Translations under genes and position numbers: made by a program
Shown: piece after piece, positions 11,181 through 23,330 of the stretch
Layout: every line of letters begins with the position of its first letter
Position numbering within the stretch: the stretch's first letter is position 1
The notes under the pieces: generated by a model
Database searches by the model: none
Told to the model about the DNA's origin: nothing
Seen by the model: only the letters and a program-made list of their open reading frames with translations
From: Cristatella mucedo
Taxonomy: Eukaryota; Bryozoa; Phylactolaemata; Cristatellidae
Assembly (NCBI GenBank): GCA_009760855.2
Contig: WPIO01000154.1
Coordinates: forward strand, 188,001-252,000
Direction of reading: 5' to 3'
Length of the DNA: 64,000 bases

Positions 11181-11325
11181 TAATATAATTCATTTGTATA
11201 GCGGCTCAAGAGAGCTTAATCTCTATTCAGGCGTTTCACATATGCCTTGGGGCTCGAGCCCACGCCCTCGGCCAGACCTCGGTCGGGGCGAGCACCTTAA
11301 CCGCTGGGCCAAACCAGCTCGGCGC
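11181..11325 (-). mobile_element. SINE B copy
   Basis: Reverse copy: tail TTTGTATAGCGGCTCAAGAG, TTAATCTCTATTCAGGCG, B-box-like GGGGCTCGAGCCC, head GCACCTTAACCGCTGGGCC. Confidence 0.87.
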
Positions 11326-11380
11326 TGAGATATGGCCCCTGCAAGCATGACAAGTTGGCCATACCTTTTCGACTTGATAT

Positions 11381-12840
11381 AATAACAATAATGCACTTGA
11401 TAAAGCGCCCTCAGAGAATTTAATCTCTTTCTAGGCGCTTTACATTTGCTGCAAAGTGAAATGCAATTGAATGGTAAGTAAAATCATGCTTGAAAAACAA
11501 ACGAAATGAATAATATGGTTAGGGGTGACATGCACAGGGTCAGCATGCAAATGTGGTTAGTGGCAGCATGCACAGTGTCAGCACACATAAGCACATCAAG
11601 GACGAATCACGGGGACCCACTAAATGCTGTCCTAAATAGGTGTGTTTTTAAGTTTCTTTTTAAATGTGGTCAGGTCAAGGGATGTTCTGACGCAGGTCGG
11701 GAGGAAGTTCCAGGCTGTGGGAGCATACGAACTAAATGCACGGTCTCTAAAGGATTTAAGGTTTGTACAAGGTATTTGTAGACTGTTGGATTCCGAAAAG
11801 TGGGTGGTACGATGCTTGGCCTGGTGGGGTAGTATATCTGAGGGATAGGCTGGAGCCATAGAATGAAGGGACCTAAAAGTGAGCGACAAAACCTTGAAGT
11901 CAATCCGTTGCTTGACTGGTAGCCAGTGCAGGTCGGCGAGAAGTGGAGTAATGTGGCAACTGCGACGCTCACGACAGACAAGCCTAGCTGCAGAGTTTTG
12001 CACCAGCTGCAATCGCCTGATCGCACATACTGGTAGGCCAGTAAGCAGTGAGTTGCAGAAGTCGAGACGAGATGTCACGAATGCATGGACCAACTTGGAC
12101 GTGGTATCCTTATCTAAACAAGCCCGAATTTTAGCAATGTTATGAAGCTGAAAATAGGCAGATTTGACTGTGGAGCTGATATGGTCGTCTAACTAGAGGT
12201 CGCTTTGGAATATGACACCTAGATTTCGAGCTGATTCAACTGGAGAAATGCTGGCAGGGCCAATTTTGAGAGTCAGCCTTTCCAATCTCTGAATCACACT
12301 GGGTTTGCCCATAACTAGTAAGTTAGTTTTATCATGGTTTAGTTTTAGAAAATGTGCTGCCATCCATGTGCGGATGTCATCAATGCATGCAGCTAGTGAG
12401 TTGAGAGAATTGGAGGTGCTCGAAGGCTGGGAGGGATGAAAGCAAAGGTACAACTGAGTGTCATCCACATAGAAGTGAAAGCCTAGATTGTGCTTGGCAA
12501 TCACATCAGCAAGAGGCAGAGTATAAACCGTGAAAAGAACCGGACCTAGCACTGAGCCCTGAGGTACTCCATATTTCAGAGGTACTTCAGATGATCTTTG
12601 TCCATTCACATCAATACTCTGGAGTCTGCCACTGAGATAGGACCTGAATCACTGCAGAGCCGTGCCAGTGATGCCCAGGCGAGATGAGAGGCGCTCTAGA
12701 AGAACTTTGTGATCGATGGTATCAAAAGCTGCCGAAAGATCAAGCAAAACAAGCAGAGACTCTACCCATGTCTGCATTCCCAAGTAGGTCGTTGTATACC
12801 CTGAGCAATGCTGACTCTGTGGAGTATGATAGAGTTGATA
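11381..12840 (-). mobile_element. LINE family 1, longest copy, with RT fragments (L2/CR1-like)
   Basis: A 1.45-kb reverse-strand copy. From its 3' end: ATT-rich tail and hairpin, 3' untranslated part, then coding text. The frame at 11632-12093 carries the C-terminal RT-adjacent domain ([42 protein letters not shown]). Further 5' are RT motif C as YVDDTQLY (12193-12609), GVPQGSVLGPVLF and motif A as [12 protein letters not shown] (12649-12891). Before motif A the text continues in another frame ([14 protein letters not shown]), so at least one frameshift is present, and a stop separates the 12193 and 12649 frames. The copy is inactive and 5'-truncated. Clade by motif style is L2/CR1; I cannot place it more finely. 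Confidence 0.9.
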
Positions 12841-13735
12841 GAGTTCATTGCGACAGGCTGTTGGCAATTCATACTCTGTATGGACTTGCAAACGGTTGCT
12901 GCTGCCTCAATTTCCTTTGGAAAGCATATGGAAAGTGCACAGAAAGGAATTTAGTTCTCTTGAGGGTTTTGCAAAATGTTTTGTCGGTACTGTTGATATC
13001 AATCAGTGCATGACGTCTTGGAGGTAGCCGATATGACTAGGGAATGGGAGAGGCAGGACTGCAGCGCTTGGTAAATCTCTTTTAGGTCAAGGGTTGTAGG
13101 TCAAGGATGGCAGGGGCTGGGCGAATTTGCTAATCTGGACCTGGAGCCAGTTTGGTACTGGGTGTCCTTCAGAGAAGTTCACTAGCCGCGGGATGCACTA
13201 GGCGATGCGAATTCACGTAGTTTCTGGTGAGAGTGCCTGTTGGTGATAAGCTTTACTGACTGTACTCTAATGCAGTAAGCAATCGTGCAGAAGTGTGATG
13301 TTTGGCTGTACCACTCGTGGTCACGTGTATGGCAGTTTGCATATTCGGCTGTACCTAAAGAAGCCTAGCCAAACTACAAGCTCAAGTTTACCCAGAGACG
13401 CTTTGACAAATAATCTCTTTCTATCCCGAAGGTCGTGCCATATTTATCTTCAGAGGCTCCCTGTTCTGTTTTCGCTTACCGAAAAAAATCGTCTTGCTGA
13501 TACTACTGCAGATAGCATACAGCTAACACAAGGGATTTTTCATATATTTTGCATCTCTGCTTCTACCATTAACAATGGTTTGCACTCGACCATTTTGGAT
13601 AGAGTATAGTGATCTCTTTCATGGAAAGGCTGAGGAATCCCTTGGGGCCTTCAGAGACGAGCAATAATTCAATGGCCTGCTGGTCCGGTGGGATTCAGAT
13701 GGGGTGGGAGCAGTGCACAGCTATTGCCTTGTTCC
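12841..13735. other. Mostly unassigned; one LINE family 1 tail relic
   Basis: At 12918-12980 the plus strand reads GGAAAGTGCACAGAAAGGAA and TTTAGTTCTCTTGAGGG, a degraded family 1 tail. The rest has only short frames. Confidence 0.5.
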
Positions 13736-13737
13736 GA

Positions 13738-13830
13738 AGCTGCCGACTTTGGCTCATCCTTTCTAGCGGTCCTGAGCTGCTACTTCCATGCTACTCACTA
13801 CCTCAACTGCTCTCCTGACTCCCCCAGGTC
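13738..13830 (+). mobile_element. LINE family 2 internal fragment
   Basis: Matches the untranslated segment CCTGAGCTGCTACTTCCATG and CTACTCACTACCTCAACTGC found in four other copies; both ends are cut. Confidence 0.8.
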
Positions 13831-14190
13831 AAAAAGTGTGCAGCCTCTCATTCTCCGAGCTAGATCGCAAAACTTGCCTTTTTGGGCTGAGTCACAGCTT
13901 TTGTCTGGCCGGTGAGCATTATAGGCACGGTTGCTCGCTTGCTGTCGATGGCTGCAGATACTCTGCTGGGACATGCGACGTAGGGGCGGGGATAGCTCGG
14001 CTGCTGCAGCCGAGGCTCAGCGATCAGCAGTGACCGATCCTGATCTCTTGCGTCAATCAAGTGTAGCATGCCAAGCGAATCGCCGACGGTACCAACACCT
14101 GAGCAGATTTTACCTGACGGAAAATACTTCTGCTCCGTTGGTCCTACATCTGAGCCGCCAAGATCTGATGGAGCTCAATTGTGCCGGTGC

Positions 14191-14224
14191 CACCCCCCCC
14201 CCCGCCCCCCCCCCCCCCCCCCCC
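14191..14224 (+). repeat. Poly(C) tract
   Basis: About 34 bp of C interrupted by single G and T bases. Confidence 0.9.
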
Positions 14225-14281
14225 GCTTTGCCCCCTGTTGTTTGGGTTGCCAGCTCTCTGGCACTCGGTAGTATGTATTAT

Positions 14282-15180
14282 AGTGATAATGATGACAGAG
14301 CATTTGCATAGCATCTCAAGTGAGCGAAGTTGAACCAAGTCTCTTTATTTATGCAGGCACTTGCATAGGCTAGAAAGGAACTGCACTAACTGGTTACTAA
14401 TCACCCACACGATTTCAGCATGCATAAGCGCATGAAGGATAGTCGACCTGGCCTGAGAAAATCCTGCATGGAATCGGTGCGTTCGAGGTCTTTTTTTAAA
14501 TGGCATCATGACAGTGGATGTCAGCCGAGTGTTGAGGTCCAGCCTTTGGAAGCTTACTGCATGCAGACAGCTAAACGGTAAAGTAAGAGTGCACCCTGGC
14601 TGTGCACAGTACCACAGGAAGCCTGATCGGTTTTAGTAATAATACATTGCTTGCATAGCGCCCCGAGAGAACCTCTATCTCTCTATCTCAAGGCGTTTCA
14701 CATCTCGCGCGGCAAGAGTACAGCAGTATTTCAGATAGATTGGCCGGAGCAAGCACATGGATAGCGGTAGAAGATAGTGACAGAACTTTGTAGTCGATGC
14801 CCTGCTAGTTGGGGAGCCAGTGCAGGTCAAAGGTAAGAAGTCGCAAGCCAGCGCAGGTCGGCAAGAGTTGGTCGGTGCGGAAAGTAGCCGCCGTGGTATT
14901 CGCGACAGACGACGCGACAGACGAGTCGGCGGGTGCAGGATGCTGCTTGACCAACTTTGAGCATCTTATTGCCCAGGCAGCGTGGCTGGCTGGCTGCCTT
15001 GAGAAGATCAAATCACAACAGAAGTCCGAAAATTCGTAAATACACGGATCAACTGGGCCGAGGTACAGCTGAATATTTGCAGTGTAACACAGCTGCAAGT
15101 AGGCAGACTTTGCTCAATAGTGGTTGGTCATCTAATGAGAGGTCATTTCGGAACAATACAACCAGGCAGGTTCCATGAAG
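14282..15180 (-). mobile_element. Degraded LINE family 1 remnants
   Basis: Two tail-like starts on the reverse strand (14282-14350; 14636-14705 with GCATAGCGCCCCGAGAGAAC). The second continues into text paralleling the 11.9-kb copy: GGAGCCAGTGCAGGTC, CGACAGACGAGTCGGC, TTGACCAACTTTGAGC. Internal duplication of the CAGTGCAGGTC phrase is present. Confidence 0.6.
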
Positions 15181-15925
15181 AGGCTATAGGGGCCCATTTA
15201 AATGCCAAGCCCATTAAGGTTAGGCTTCCTGCTTGCTGAGAGGGAGGTTTGCCTGTATGGATCATTGGTAGGTTTTATCACCAGCCAGTTGTGCAATTTT
15301 TGCCATCTTCCAAGTGCAAATGTTGACCATTGCCGAGCAGCAAGGCACTCGGCAATGGGCTCGAGGTGCTGCTACGTTAGGGAGGTGCCGTGGTGGCATC
15401 TTCAAGGAGGTGGAAGCTTAGAAAATGCTCGGCGATTGCATCATCTTGAGGGAGGGTGTAACTTACGAAAAGATCGCCAACAGATGACAGGAGAGTCCCC
15501 ATGCAGACACTGCTGCAATGGCTGCAGGAGTGGGTAGCATTTCTGCATGTGACAGGGGACATGATTGACGGCTGCGTGCCTAAGGCCGGAATCGATGGGC
15601 CCAGATTATGCAAATGCACTTGCACTGCTGGCAGCACGAGACTAGTCGTCCCTAGCGTCTGATCGGGCCTGCTTATAAGCACTTAGTGCTTCTGACTCGA
15701 ATCGGTTTTCCATGAGAAGCTTTACCACTATCTCAGCATCGCCAAGTCATATGAAGAGTTATGTTGTTCCACAGCAGCTTCCCAACTGTATCTCAGGCTC
15801 AAAATGCATGCACATTTTAATCACTGTAATTGTGCCTTTAATTGGGTAAATACCGTCTTTCCCACAGAAAGAGTGACTAATCCAGGATGCCATGGTCTCA
15901 CCCACAGAAAATCCCCGGATTCACC
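15181..15925. other. No gene seen; possible LINE RT relics
   Basis: Short overlapping frames only. GCATCATCTTGAGGGAGGGT and CGTAGGGAGGTGCC-type phrases vaguely recall LINE family 1 internal sequence (position near RT motif C), too diverged to claim. Confidence 0.3.
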
Positions 15926-15928
15926 TCT

Positions 15929-15935
15929 GTATGTA

Positions 15936-16008
<73 letters not shown>

Positions 16009-16041
16009 ATGCATGCATGCATGCATGCATGCATGCATGCA
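15929..16041 (+). repeat. Graded (GTAT)-(GT)n-(GCGT)n-(GCAT)n microsatellite
   Basis: The unit changes stepwise from GTAT to GT, then GCGT, GCAT and back to GTAT, ending exactly at the 3' end of a LINE family 2 fragment. Confidence 0.95.
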
Positions 16042-16160
16042 TGTATGTATCTCTGGCTGTAACTCCACAAAGCCATACAGACTATGTGGGTGTTACGCAG
16101 GAGAGTTTTGTATAGCACACTCACAGCCTAAGCGGCTTTCGGTACACATTCAGTGGTAGC
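16042..16160 (-). mobile_element. LINE family 2, 3' tail fragment
   Basis: Reverse copy: TATGTATCTCTGGCTGTAAC, GTGGGTGTTACGCAGGAGAG, GCCTAAGCGGCTTTCGGTAC. On its own strand the 3' terminus runs into the tetranucleotide repeat. Confidence 0.88.
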
Positions 16161-18300
16161 TTAGCTTGTGCTGTGAAAGGATTGCTTGAAAACTGCCAGA
16201 ACCACAGCGACTGCAAGAATCTGTCGAACGGTATAGTGCTTTCTGTAAAAGCTGCTGCCACCAGCCAGTTCACAGAAAGGTGATCCTCTATACGCAGCTT
16301 TGAAACTACGGCATGATGAAACGCCGACCCTATAAATCGCAGCATGTCTGTGCCATCAAACAGTAGCCGGCTGCGTGCTCTGCCATTTTCCTCTGTGCTC
16401 AAGCTAGAACCGGCTCCAACCGTACTGGTCTCCTCCACTCAATGCGTTGGGCACAGTGTAGTCTGTCGCAGATGCCCCAATGAATGAGCTTAGTTGGTAT
16501 CAGATCACGTATGTGCCACCTTTCACTGCTTGAGTAGGTGCAGCCGTGCTGGAGCCACATCTAGCCTTATTTGAGCAGTTCTATACACAGGGCCTTCGTG
16601 CTTAAAGATGGATTCGATGCAGAAAGCGCCCGCCATAGGCTTTGTCTCTTTTAAGTCTGCCGTGTCTTTCGATGGACCTCCCGATGACCGTTGGCAGTTG
16701 CCGTGGCTCTGAGTGATCCCACTTATGTAGGCCCTAAGTCATCATTGAAATGCAGTGCCGTCCCCTAACGATAATATAATTACAATAATTATACGTCAGT
16801 ATTGCACCCTCAGAGAGAACTAAATCTCATTCTAGGCACTTGCACTGCCCTCGTTGCAAGCGACCTTAGCTGCTTGAGCATTGTTTACGCTGCTGTCAAA
16901 ATTGTTGGAAGGCTGACTCGGCCAACCAAGTTTTATGCAGCCTGGCATTCTGGCTGGATGGGGGACTTCCCCGAATGGTCCAGCTCCATAGTTCCAAATA
17001 GTTTCAACTGCTGCGGAAGGACACAAAAGCTTCAGTACTCCTGAAGTCTGTAGGCCACAAACACATGGTAAGCAACAGGTGCTAGTCCCTGCAGGTTCGT
17101 GACGAATACTGGTAGTGCTGGCGCCTCGAAGCATGGCTATCGAGAAGCAGATGCTACAGCGAGGCACGCAGCACGATGCCGACGGGGTAGCAGACAGTGA
17201 CAGCAATCAGCAATGCCCCCATCCTAGCCGCAGAGAGGCAGGTCTGTGCAGCACCAGCCGTAGTGAACGGCTGACTCACTTCAAGCCTCCCAGCGCTGGG
17301 CGACCGGCTCGAAGCCCTGAGCACAGCTCCTAGTTCCGAAGCTCAAGGCACAGCTGACTAACCATCTGTTGAATGTGGCTCTTTATAGCATCTAAACAAT
17401 CGATAAGGACACACCCGGCTCCTAGCTGAGACTATTCAGGAGCCTCTAATAAAAAAGATGAGACACAGCCTCATTTGTGCAGCAGCATTTGTGAAGTTCA
17501 ACACCACTGCTGAACTCGAACCTGCAACCACGGTGGCGAAGGGCAAAGGTGAAGGGCGAAGGTGAAGGGCGAGCAGTGCCAATTATCGTTATAGTCGGAC
17601 TGCATTGGCAAGCACTCATTCCACAACAACGAAAACGCGAAGCGCCCATAATGCGTTCCACTTCACTTGCCCGAGCCCATGCTAGCACCTGCCTCGGTCA
17701 GCCTCTGCACGAGTTTCGGCACCCGTGAACGCTCAATTCGCGAGTGGCCTCGTGCTTGGCCGGGCCGAGCTGAGGTTAGCATAGAGGTCAGTGTTGCCCA
17801 GCTGCTCTACTGCAAGTTTGGTCCTTGTTGTCCGCATTGTTGGATGACACGCCCTCTCTGACCTTGCAAACGTGGCTTCGCACCTACTCGACTTTTCTTC
17901 AGTTTTCGGCAATTTTTCTCATTTTCTTCCAGATCCTTGCCGTGCAGTATGTGCCATTTGGCTGCTGACTGCCCGCGAGTAGAGCTGCTCATGCTTTGAC
18001 TATGCTTGAGCTGTCGTGGACAGCTCGGCGGTGTAGCCCATCGCTCGGTGGATAGCGCGACCAGCAAAGCTAATCAAGGCTTCGCCGAAGCCATCGAACA
18101 AAAGCGAGCTGCATCGGGCACATGCGACACATGCCGCCGCCTTTTAGTCGAGCCGATTTCCAATATGCTTGCTTGTCGTACCTATGTGTTCATCGGCCGT
18201 TTGTCGTGCAGCTGTTTTCGACAGGCTGACCGGTGATTGGCTGTTCACTTTTCCTCACCTTCGAACAGCCATGGCTAACCGTACCTTCGTGTAGTCGCCG
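16161..18300. other. Intron sequence; one LINE tail relic, otherwise nothing clear
   Basis: A reverse LINE family 1 tail relic is at 16766-16850 (GCACCCTCAGAGAGAACTAA). A short tandem GGCGAAGGTGAAGGGCGAAG lies near 17540. GC is higher at 17650-18250. No exon with supporting signals was found. Confidence 0.45.
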
Positions 18301-18302
18301 GA

Positions 18303-19032
18303 AATAATAATAATAATAATAATATTGCACTTGATAAAGCGCCCTCAGAGAACTTAATCTCTTTCTAGGCGCTTTACATTTGCTGCAAAGTGATACGCAA
18401 TAGAATAGTAAGTAAAATCATGCTTGAAAAACAAACAAAATGAATAACATGGTTAGGGGTTACATGCACTGGGTCAGCATGCAAATGTGGTTAGTGGCAG
18501 CATGAACAGTGTCAGCACGCATAAGCACATCGAGGACGAATCACAAGGACCCACTAAATGCTGTCCTAAATAGGTATGTTTTTAAGTTTCTTTTAAATGT
18601 GGTCAGGTCAGGGGATGTTCTGATGCAGGTCGGGAGGGAGTTCCAGGCTGTGGGAGCATACGAACTAAATGCACGGTCTCCAAAGGATTTAAGGTTTGTA
18701 CGAGGTATTTCTAGACTGTTGGATTCCGAAAAGCGAGTGGTACGATGCTTTGCCTGATGGGGTAGTATCTCTGAAAGATAGGCTGGAGCCATAGAATGAA
18801 GAGACCTAAAAGTGAGCGACAAAACCTTGAAGTCAATCCGTTGCTTGACTGGTAACCAGTGCAGGTCGGCGAGAAGTGGAGTAATGTGGCAACTGCGACG
18901 CTCACGACAGACAAGCCTAGCTGCAGAGTTTTGCACCAGCTGCAATCGCCTGATCGCACATGCTGGTAGGCCAGTAAGCAGTGAGTTGCAGAAGTCGAGA
19001 CGAGATGTCACGAATGCATGGACCAACTTGGA
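18303..19032 (-). mobile_element. LINE family 1 copy, near-identical to the one at 49.9 kb
   Basis: Starts at a run of AAT units and TTGCACTTGATAAAGCGCCC, extends through the 3' untranslated part and an intact-looking C-terminal coding block (minus frame 18541-19191: [51 protein letters not shown]). It departs from the family at 19033, its 5' truncation point. Confidence 0.92.
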
Positions 19033-20470
19033 AAGCACCTTCCATCGTGCGGCGACGACCAAGCTGTCCTCGTGCTTGCTTTGGGCGTCTTTTGAGCGCT
19101 TTGCGACACCTCTGGAATGGCCAGAAGTGTCGCAAAGCGAGGGCTTTTGCGCTGCTGCCACTGAGAGAGGTCCGGTATCACGATGCTCCATGGTACCACG
19201 CTGATCCGTTGTATGTAGACCCTAAAACAGCTGAAGCTTTTGCATGCTGGTCCGAGTATAATGACAATAATAATTAGAATAATAATAATAGCAGATTGTT
19301 TATATAACTGCCCTAGGGAAACTAGCTCTCTACGCTGATGCCTTGCAACCAACTTCAAGAGAGTTTATAGCAAGCGGTCAGTGAGGAGCACGTTATCGCG
19401 CTCACACGATACTTGTAAAAAAAGAAAACAAGTATCCTGCCTTGGCTGCACGTTGAAAGGAAAGCTGACTGGAACAGCAGACGGTTCTGATGAGCTCCGG
19501 AGTCGCACGGAGTGTCGGCATTAACCTTCACCCTCAGTGCCTACCCCCTATCCCCAGTGCCTCGAGGGTGCTGACACGACTGTACCATGGTCGGCTGTAC
19601 TGCTCCGGCGTACTGCAACACATTGAAATGGGGGGGGGGAGGAGGGGGTCGGCATGTTAATTAACTCAGCCACTGTTATGTTTGTGTGGGCAGTGGCTGA
19701 CAGATCAAGACAGCTCAGGCAGATGCCGAGTTTATTGCCGAGACGCGGAACCGGCTGCACGGCCAGCACACGGCCTGCAAGCAACTGCTGCAAGTGGGTC
19801 TTTTGTCTCGACCGGAAGAGCTCGATGGGTGGATAAGCCAGGCGGACCCAACAGGGGGAAAGGAGTCGATATGTTAATTAGCTCAGCCAGATTATGACTG
19901 GCACTCATTATTTGTGGGTCTTGAATTAAAACGGCTATAAATCGATTATGCAACAATCTAGGAACCAATCGTGCAATAATCGACGTTCAAGGTCACGAGA
20001 AATCCGAAGCCGTGTAGTAAGTAATAGGCTGTCAGTTGTGATCCGGAAGTGAGTGCCTTGACTGGAGCTGAGTTGTGCTTCAGGCCACTGAGCCCCACGA
20101 GAGTCGGCCTACGCCAGGGCCACTGTTGAACGCTTGTAACCCCCTACCGGTCGATGTCATATAGGCTTCTCTGCCCTGTTGATATGGACTCATTATCTTG
20201 AGGTAGCTCTGAGGATGTTATTCATTATTGCAGTGTTTTGCTTCTGTCGGCATCGGTCTACGTGCATTGGTGCTGCACCGACTAGTCGCCAGCTGTAATT
20301 CCAAGGCCCAGGGCCAGTATTTGTCGGGTGTCGGCTGAGACCAGCACCGTTACCAGTGCTGCGTTTGCGGTCCAGTTCTGCCTGGACGTGAAGTCTGCTG
20401 CACTCCATTTGTGACAAGACATGCCCAGCGGCACCGTCCTCACGCGAGCGAGTAACCGTGATCTATTGTT
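19033..20470. other. Intron sequence with short local repeats
   Basis: (AAT)n near 19260-19290; a G-run near 19630; and a partly duplicated phrase at 19640-19680 and 19858-19895 (ATGTTAATTAACTCAGCCA versus ATGTTAATTAGCTCAGCCA). Its reverse complement also occurs at about 7647. No gene seen. Confidence 0.5.
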
Positions 20471-20477
20471 GTTGCAG

Positions 20478-20589
20478 CGGAACTGCAGTATGGGCCGCAT
20501 ATGCTAACGAAAAGACAAACAAGGCGTTCTGGCAGGCAGATGAATCATTGCACCGTATCAGCTCCTCGGCTTCAGAGGGCTCGTCAGAG
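20478..20589 (+). CDS. TTYH: Tweety visible exon 2: end of TM2 and start of extracellular domain 1
   Basis: Acceptor TATTGTTGTTGCAG; 112 nt, phase 2 in, phase 0 out. After the split Cys it reads GTAVWAAYANEKTNKAFWQA, which lines up with the vertebrate TM2 end and the following GFYGN segment. The donor is GAG|GTAGGA, weaker than the other donors here, and is followed at once by a long CU-rich tract (about 20600-20840). An open reading frame runs on through the donor into that tract, but family alignment and phase both place the exon end here. Confidence 0.85.
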
Positions 20590-20599
20590 GTAGGACTGC

Positions 20600-20840
20600 C
20601 TGCTTGCTCAGCTCCTTCAGCTCTCCTTGGCTGGGGCTCCTTCAGCTCTCCTCCTCCTGCTCCTCCTCCTCCTCCTTCTGCTCTCATCCTCCTTCTGCTC
20701 TCCTCCATCTGCTCTATCTATTCTCTCCTCCTGCTCTCCTCCTTCTGCTTCTGCTCTCCTCCATCTGCTCTCCTCCAGCTCCTGCTCTCCTCCTTCAGCT
20801 CTCCTCCTCCTCCTTCTGCTCCCTTCATCCTCCTCCTCTT
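20600..20840 (+). repeat. CU-rich (TCC/TGCTCTCC)n tract in intron after exon 2
   Basis: About 240 bp of irregular CTCCT, CTTCTGCTCTCCT units, almost purely pyrimidine on the transcribed sense strand and beginning 10 bp after a weak donor. Confidence 0.85.
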
Positions 20841-20899
20841 GCATCATCGTTCTGCATCTTGACAGCCCTTCTATGGGAGTTGGGCAATAGGCAAAATAG

Positions 20900-23190
20900 A
20901 ATGCCCTGATTTTGCTAGGATAACTGTCCGCGTTTAGTTGCTTTCAAAGTCTCACCGAGTTTTCTAAAGCCCACCCGAAGACCGTCGACTCTCGGTGTCG
21001 CAAGATAGGCGAACGGCGAGTGTTATGTGCAGCAGAATCGCTAGTGTACTGCATAGTGGCTGACCTGGGAAAACCTGTCTCACAAAACATAACGTGTTTA
21101 AATTTGCATTTACACGATCCAACTTTGTAATGACCGTCTCTCCAATGAAGAAGATCATCGATGGAATTTGACCAAGATTATCAATGAGGATCACTAACAT
21201 CAAAGAAGGTAGTTGGGCAAGCTGGACATACAAATTGGACCATGTGACCATTGATCAACAGGTGCCCTTTGCGAGTCCTGAGTGACCAGTGTAGCTGTCA
21301 AATGTTTGCAGAATGGGGGGGGGGAGCTGGCAGAGGTGGAGCAGATGCAAACCATTACCGTGTACTGTTAGTGAATTCATGGTGTAGCCCTCATCCAAGC
21401 ACCATATGCCTCGAACGAGCAACAAGCAGCAGACAGATAGCCAAAGCACGCACGAGCATTGAACTGTGCCGTGCTCAATTCTTCATCACCGTTCTGTTCG
21501 CCGATGTGGTAAACATTGCCTGCAGCAATTTCCAAAGCAATTTTGTCTTGGGAATCCACTGCTCTTGAATTGTACAGCAGAGGCACAGCATGGCGTCGAT
21601 CCTATTTTTGACACGGCAGCTTTACTACCAGCTGAAGCTGGCTTGCCCAGCCAGACAGACACTGACAGGTAAAGGTCGATTTTTGCTATCAATCTCTACA
21701 ATAAGCTAGTTAGTTATATACTTAATTCTTTAGTTAGCTAGTTAGTTGGTGAGTCCGGCATAGTAGTTGACGTCATGCTTACAGTATGACCTTTGTCATG
21801 TTTATACTAGTATTACGACTGCTCAGCAATGATGGGTATCATGTGAAAAAAGGGGGAGGTAATTTGCTAATTTGTATATGTAACTGCAGCATGCACTCTC
21901 ATAGTGAAAATTGAACGTACTGTGCTGCGTGTACATGCTGTGCCTGCCTTTGGTAAGCTATGGACATGCATACATATAATCTGACCGCGATTCTTCACGG
22001 GGTTACTATACAGTTGGTATATATTTAATAAATGGTCAGCACGTCTGTATGTTCCACATAAGCAACTCAATGCTGATTTGTTACCCAGCTCTGACGAATA
22101 CTTTTTTTTGTAGAGTTAGATTTATGTTGCTTTTGTAATACAATGATTAAAAATTATTTTGGAATACATTTAAATTTTCCTCCTACACAGATTGTGCTCT
22201 GTTTTGCTAATAACCAAGAGCGCTAAGCATGGCCGTCATTGGGGCGAGCTCACCTGCTACGTCAACGGAAACTCAAGGCTGCTTTCCAAAAGCAAAGGTG
22301 GGGTATTTCGTGATTTTTCACGGGTACAGGCTAATTTCCGTATTGAACCTTCGGTATTTGCCCCCACTGTGGACCGACAAGTTTTCAAAGTAATGAACTG
22401 AGAACAAAAAAGGGGCAGAGCAAGCTTATGCGAATCGAGCACCTGGGTCGTGCTGCGGAGTCATTGCCTGACAGTAGTCCGGACTCACCGTCTAGGCTGG
22501 GCTCGCCACTAGGTCAGCCGACACCCAGGCCCGCATTGGAAGGCAACACTGAAATTTCCCGCGAATTTTCACTGGCTCCAGCTAGTTTATAATAATGATA
22601 CGTTGCTTGTAGAGCGTCCAAAGAGAACTTATTCTCTCCATCTTGGTGCCGTACAACTCACTGCGAGAGAATCAATACCAAAGGATAAGCTCCATGCACG
22701 TTGGCAAAGCAAGCTTATGCAAAAAAGTATGATGCCAAGCCACGATGCATGCTAAAGCAAGCACGAATACACTCACAGCCACCGGTTTGTAAGAGCTCTG
22801 GTGATTAGCATGCATGGAATCGGGCACAGTTATGCATGCAAATCAAACCAGAATGCAAAAAACAGACAAGTTCAACGAAGAAGGAAGGGATAGCTGACCG
22901 GAAATATGCATCTTTAGCTGAGACTTGAGAGATGTGAGGTCATTTCTGATATTGACCGTAATCAGTAGCCGGAAGTGAGTGACCGCCATTCATGTCTCGG
23001 CTGCCGAGGCTAACCGGATCGAGATGCCTTTCCTGGGAATGCTAGGACGTGCTTATAAAGAGATTTGTGTCGGCCGCTGTGTTGGCTCGGCTGCCGGCGT
23101 GCTGCCGAGCTGCATTCTCGACAGAGCTCTTGTCTATTTGCGGCTACATGCACATGCGTACACGCGTTTTTCCTTCAACGGCCCAATAAC
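20900..23190. other. Intron sequence, diverged LINE relics, no gene
   Basis: A reverse tail-like relic is at 22590-22690 (GTAGAGCGTCCAAAGAGAAC). TAGTTAG repeats lie at 21705-21750. A G10 run lies near 21316. The other frames are short and unsupported. Confidence 0.45.
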
Positions 23191-23330
23191 AACAATAACG
23201 ATAATAGTAGATTTGTATAGCATCCTCAGAAAACTTAATCTTTTTCAAGGCACTTTGCATTTGCTGCCTAGGAAGCACGATCGAATGCTTAATGGTAGCA
23301 TGCTCAAAGTCAACAAGCATACACAGCAGT
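23190..23330 (-). mobile_element. LINE family 1, 3' end fragment
   Basis: GTATAGCATCCTCAGAAAAC, TTTTTCAAGGCACTTTGCAT, GCACGATCGAATGCTTAATG: a diverged reverse copy of the tail and the start of the 3' untranslated part. Confidence 0.75.

Noticed and set aside
20458-20862. 134-codon plus frame as a single gene
   Set aside because: Only its first part is a real exon; family alignment and phase place a donor at 20589, and the rest is CU-rich intron.
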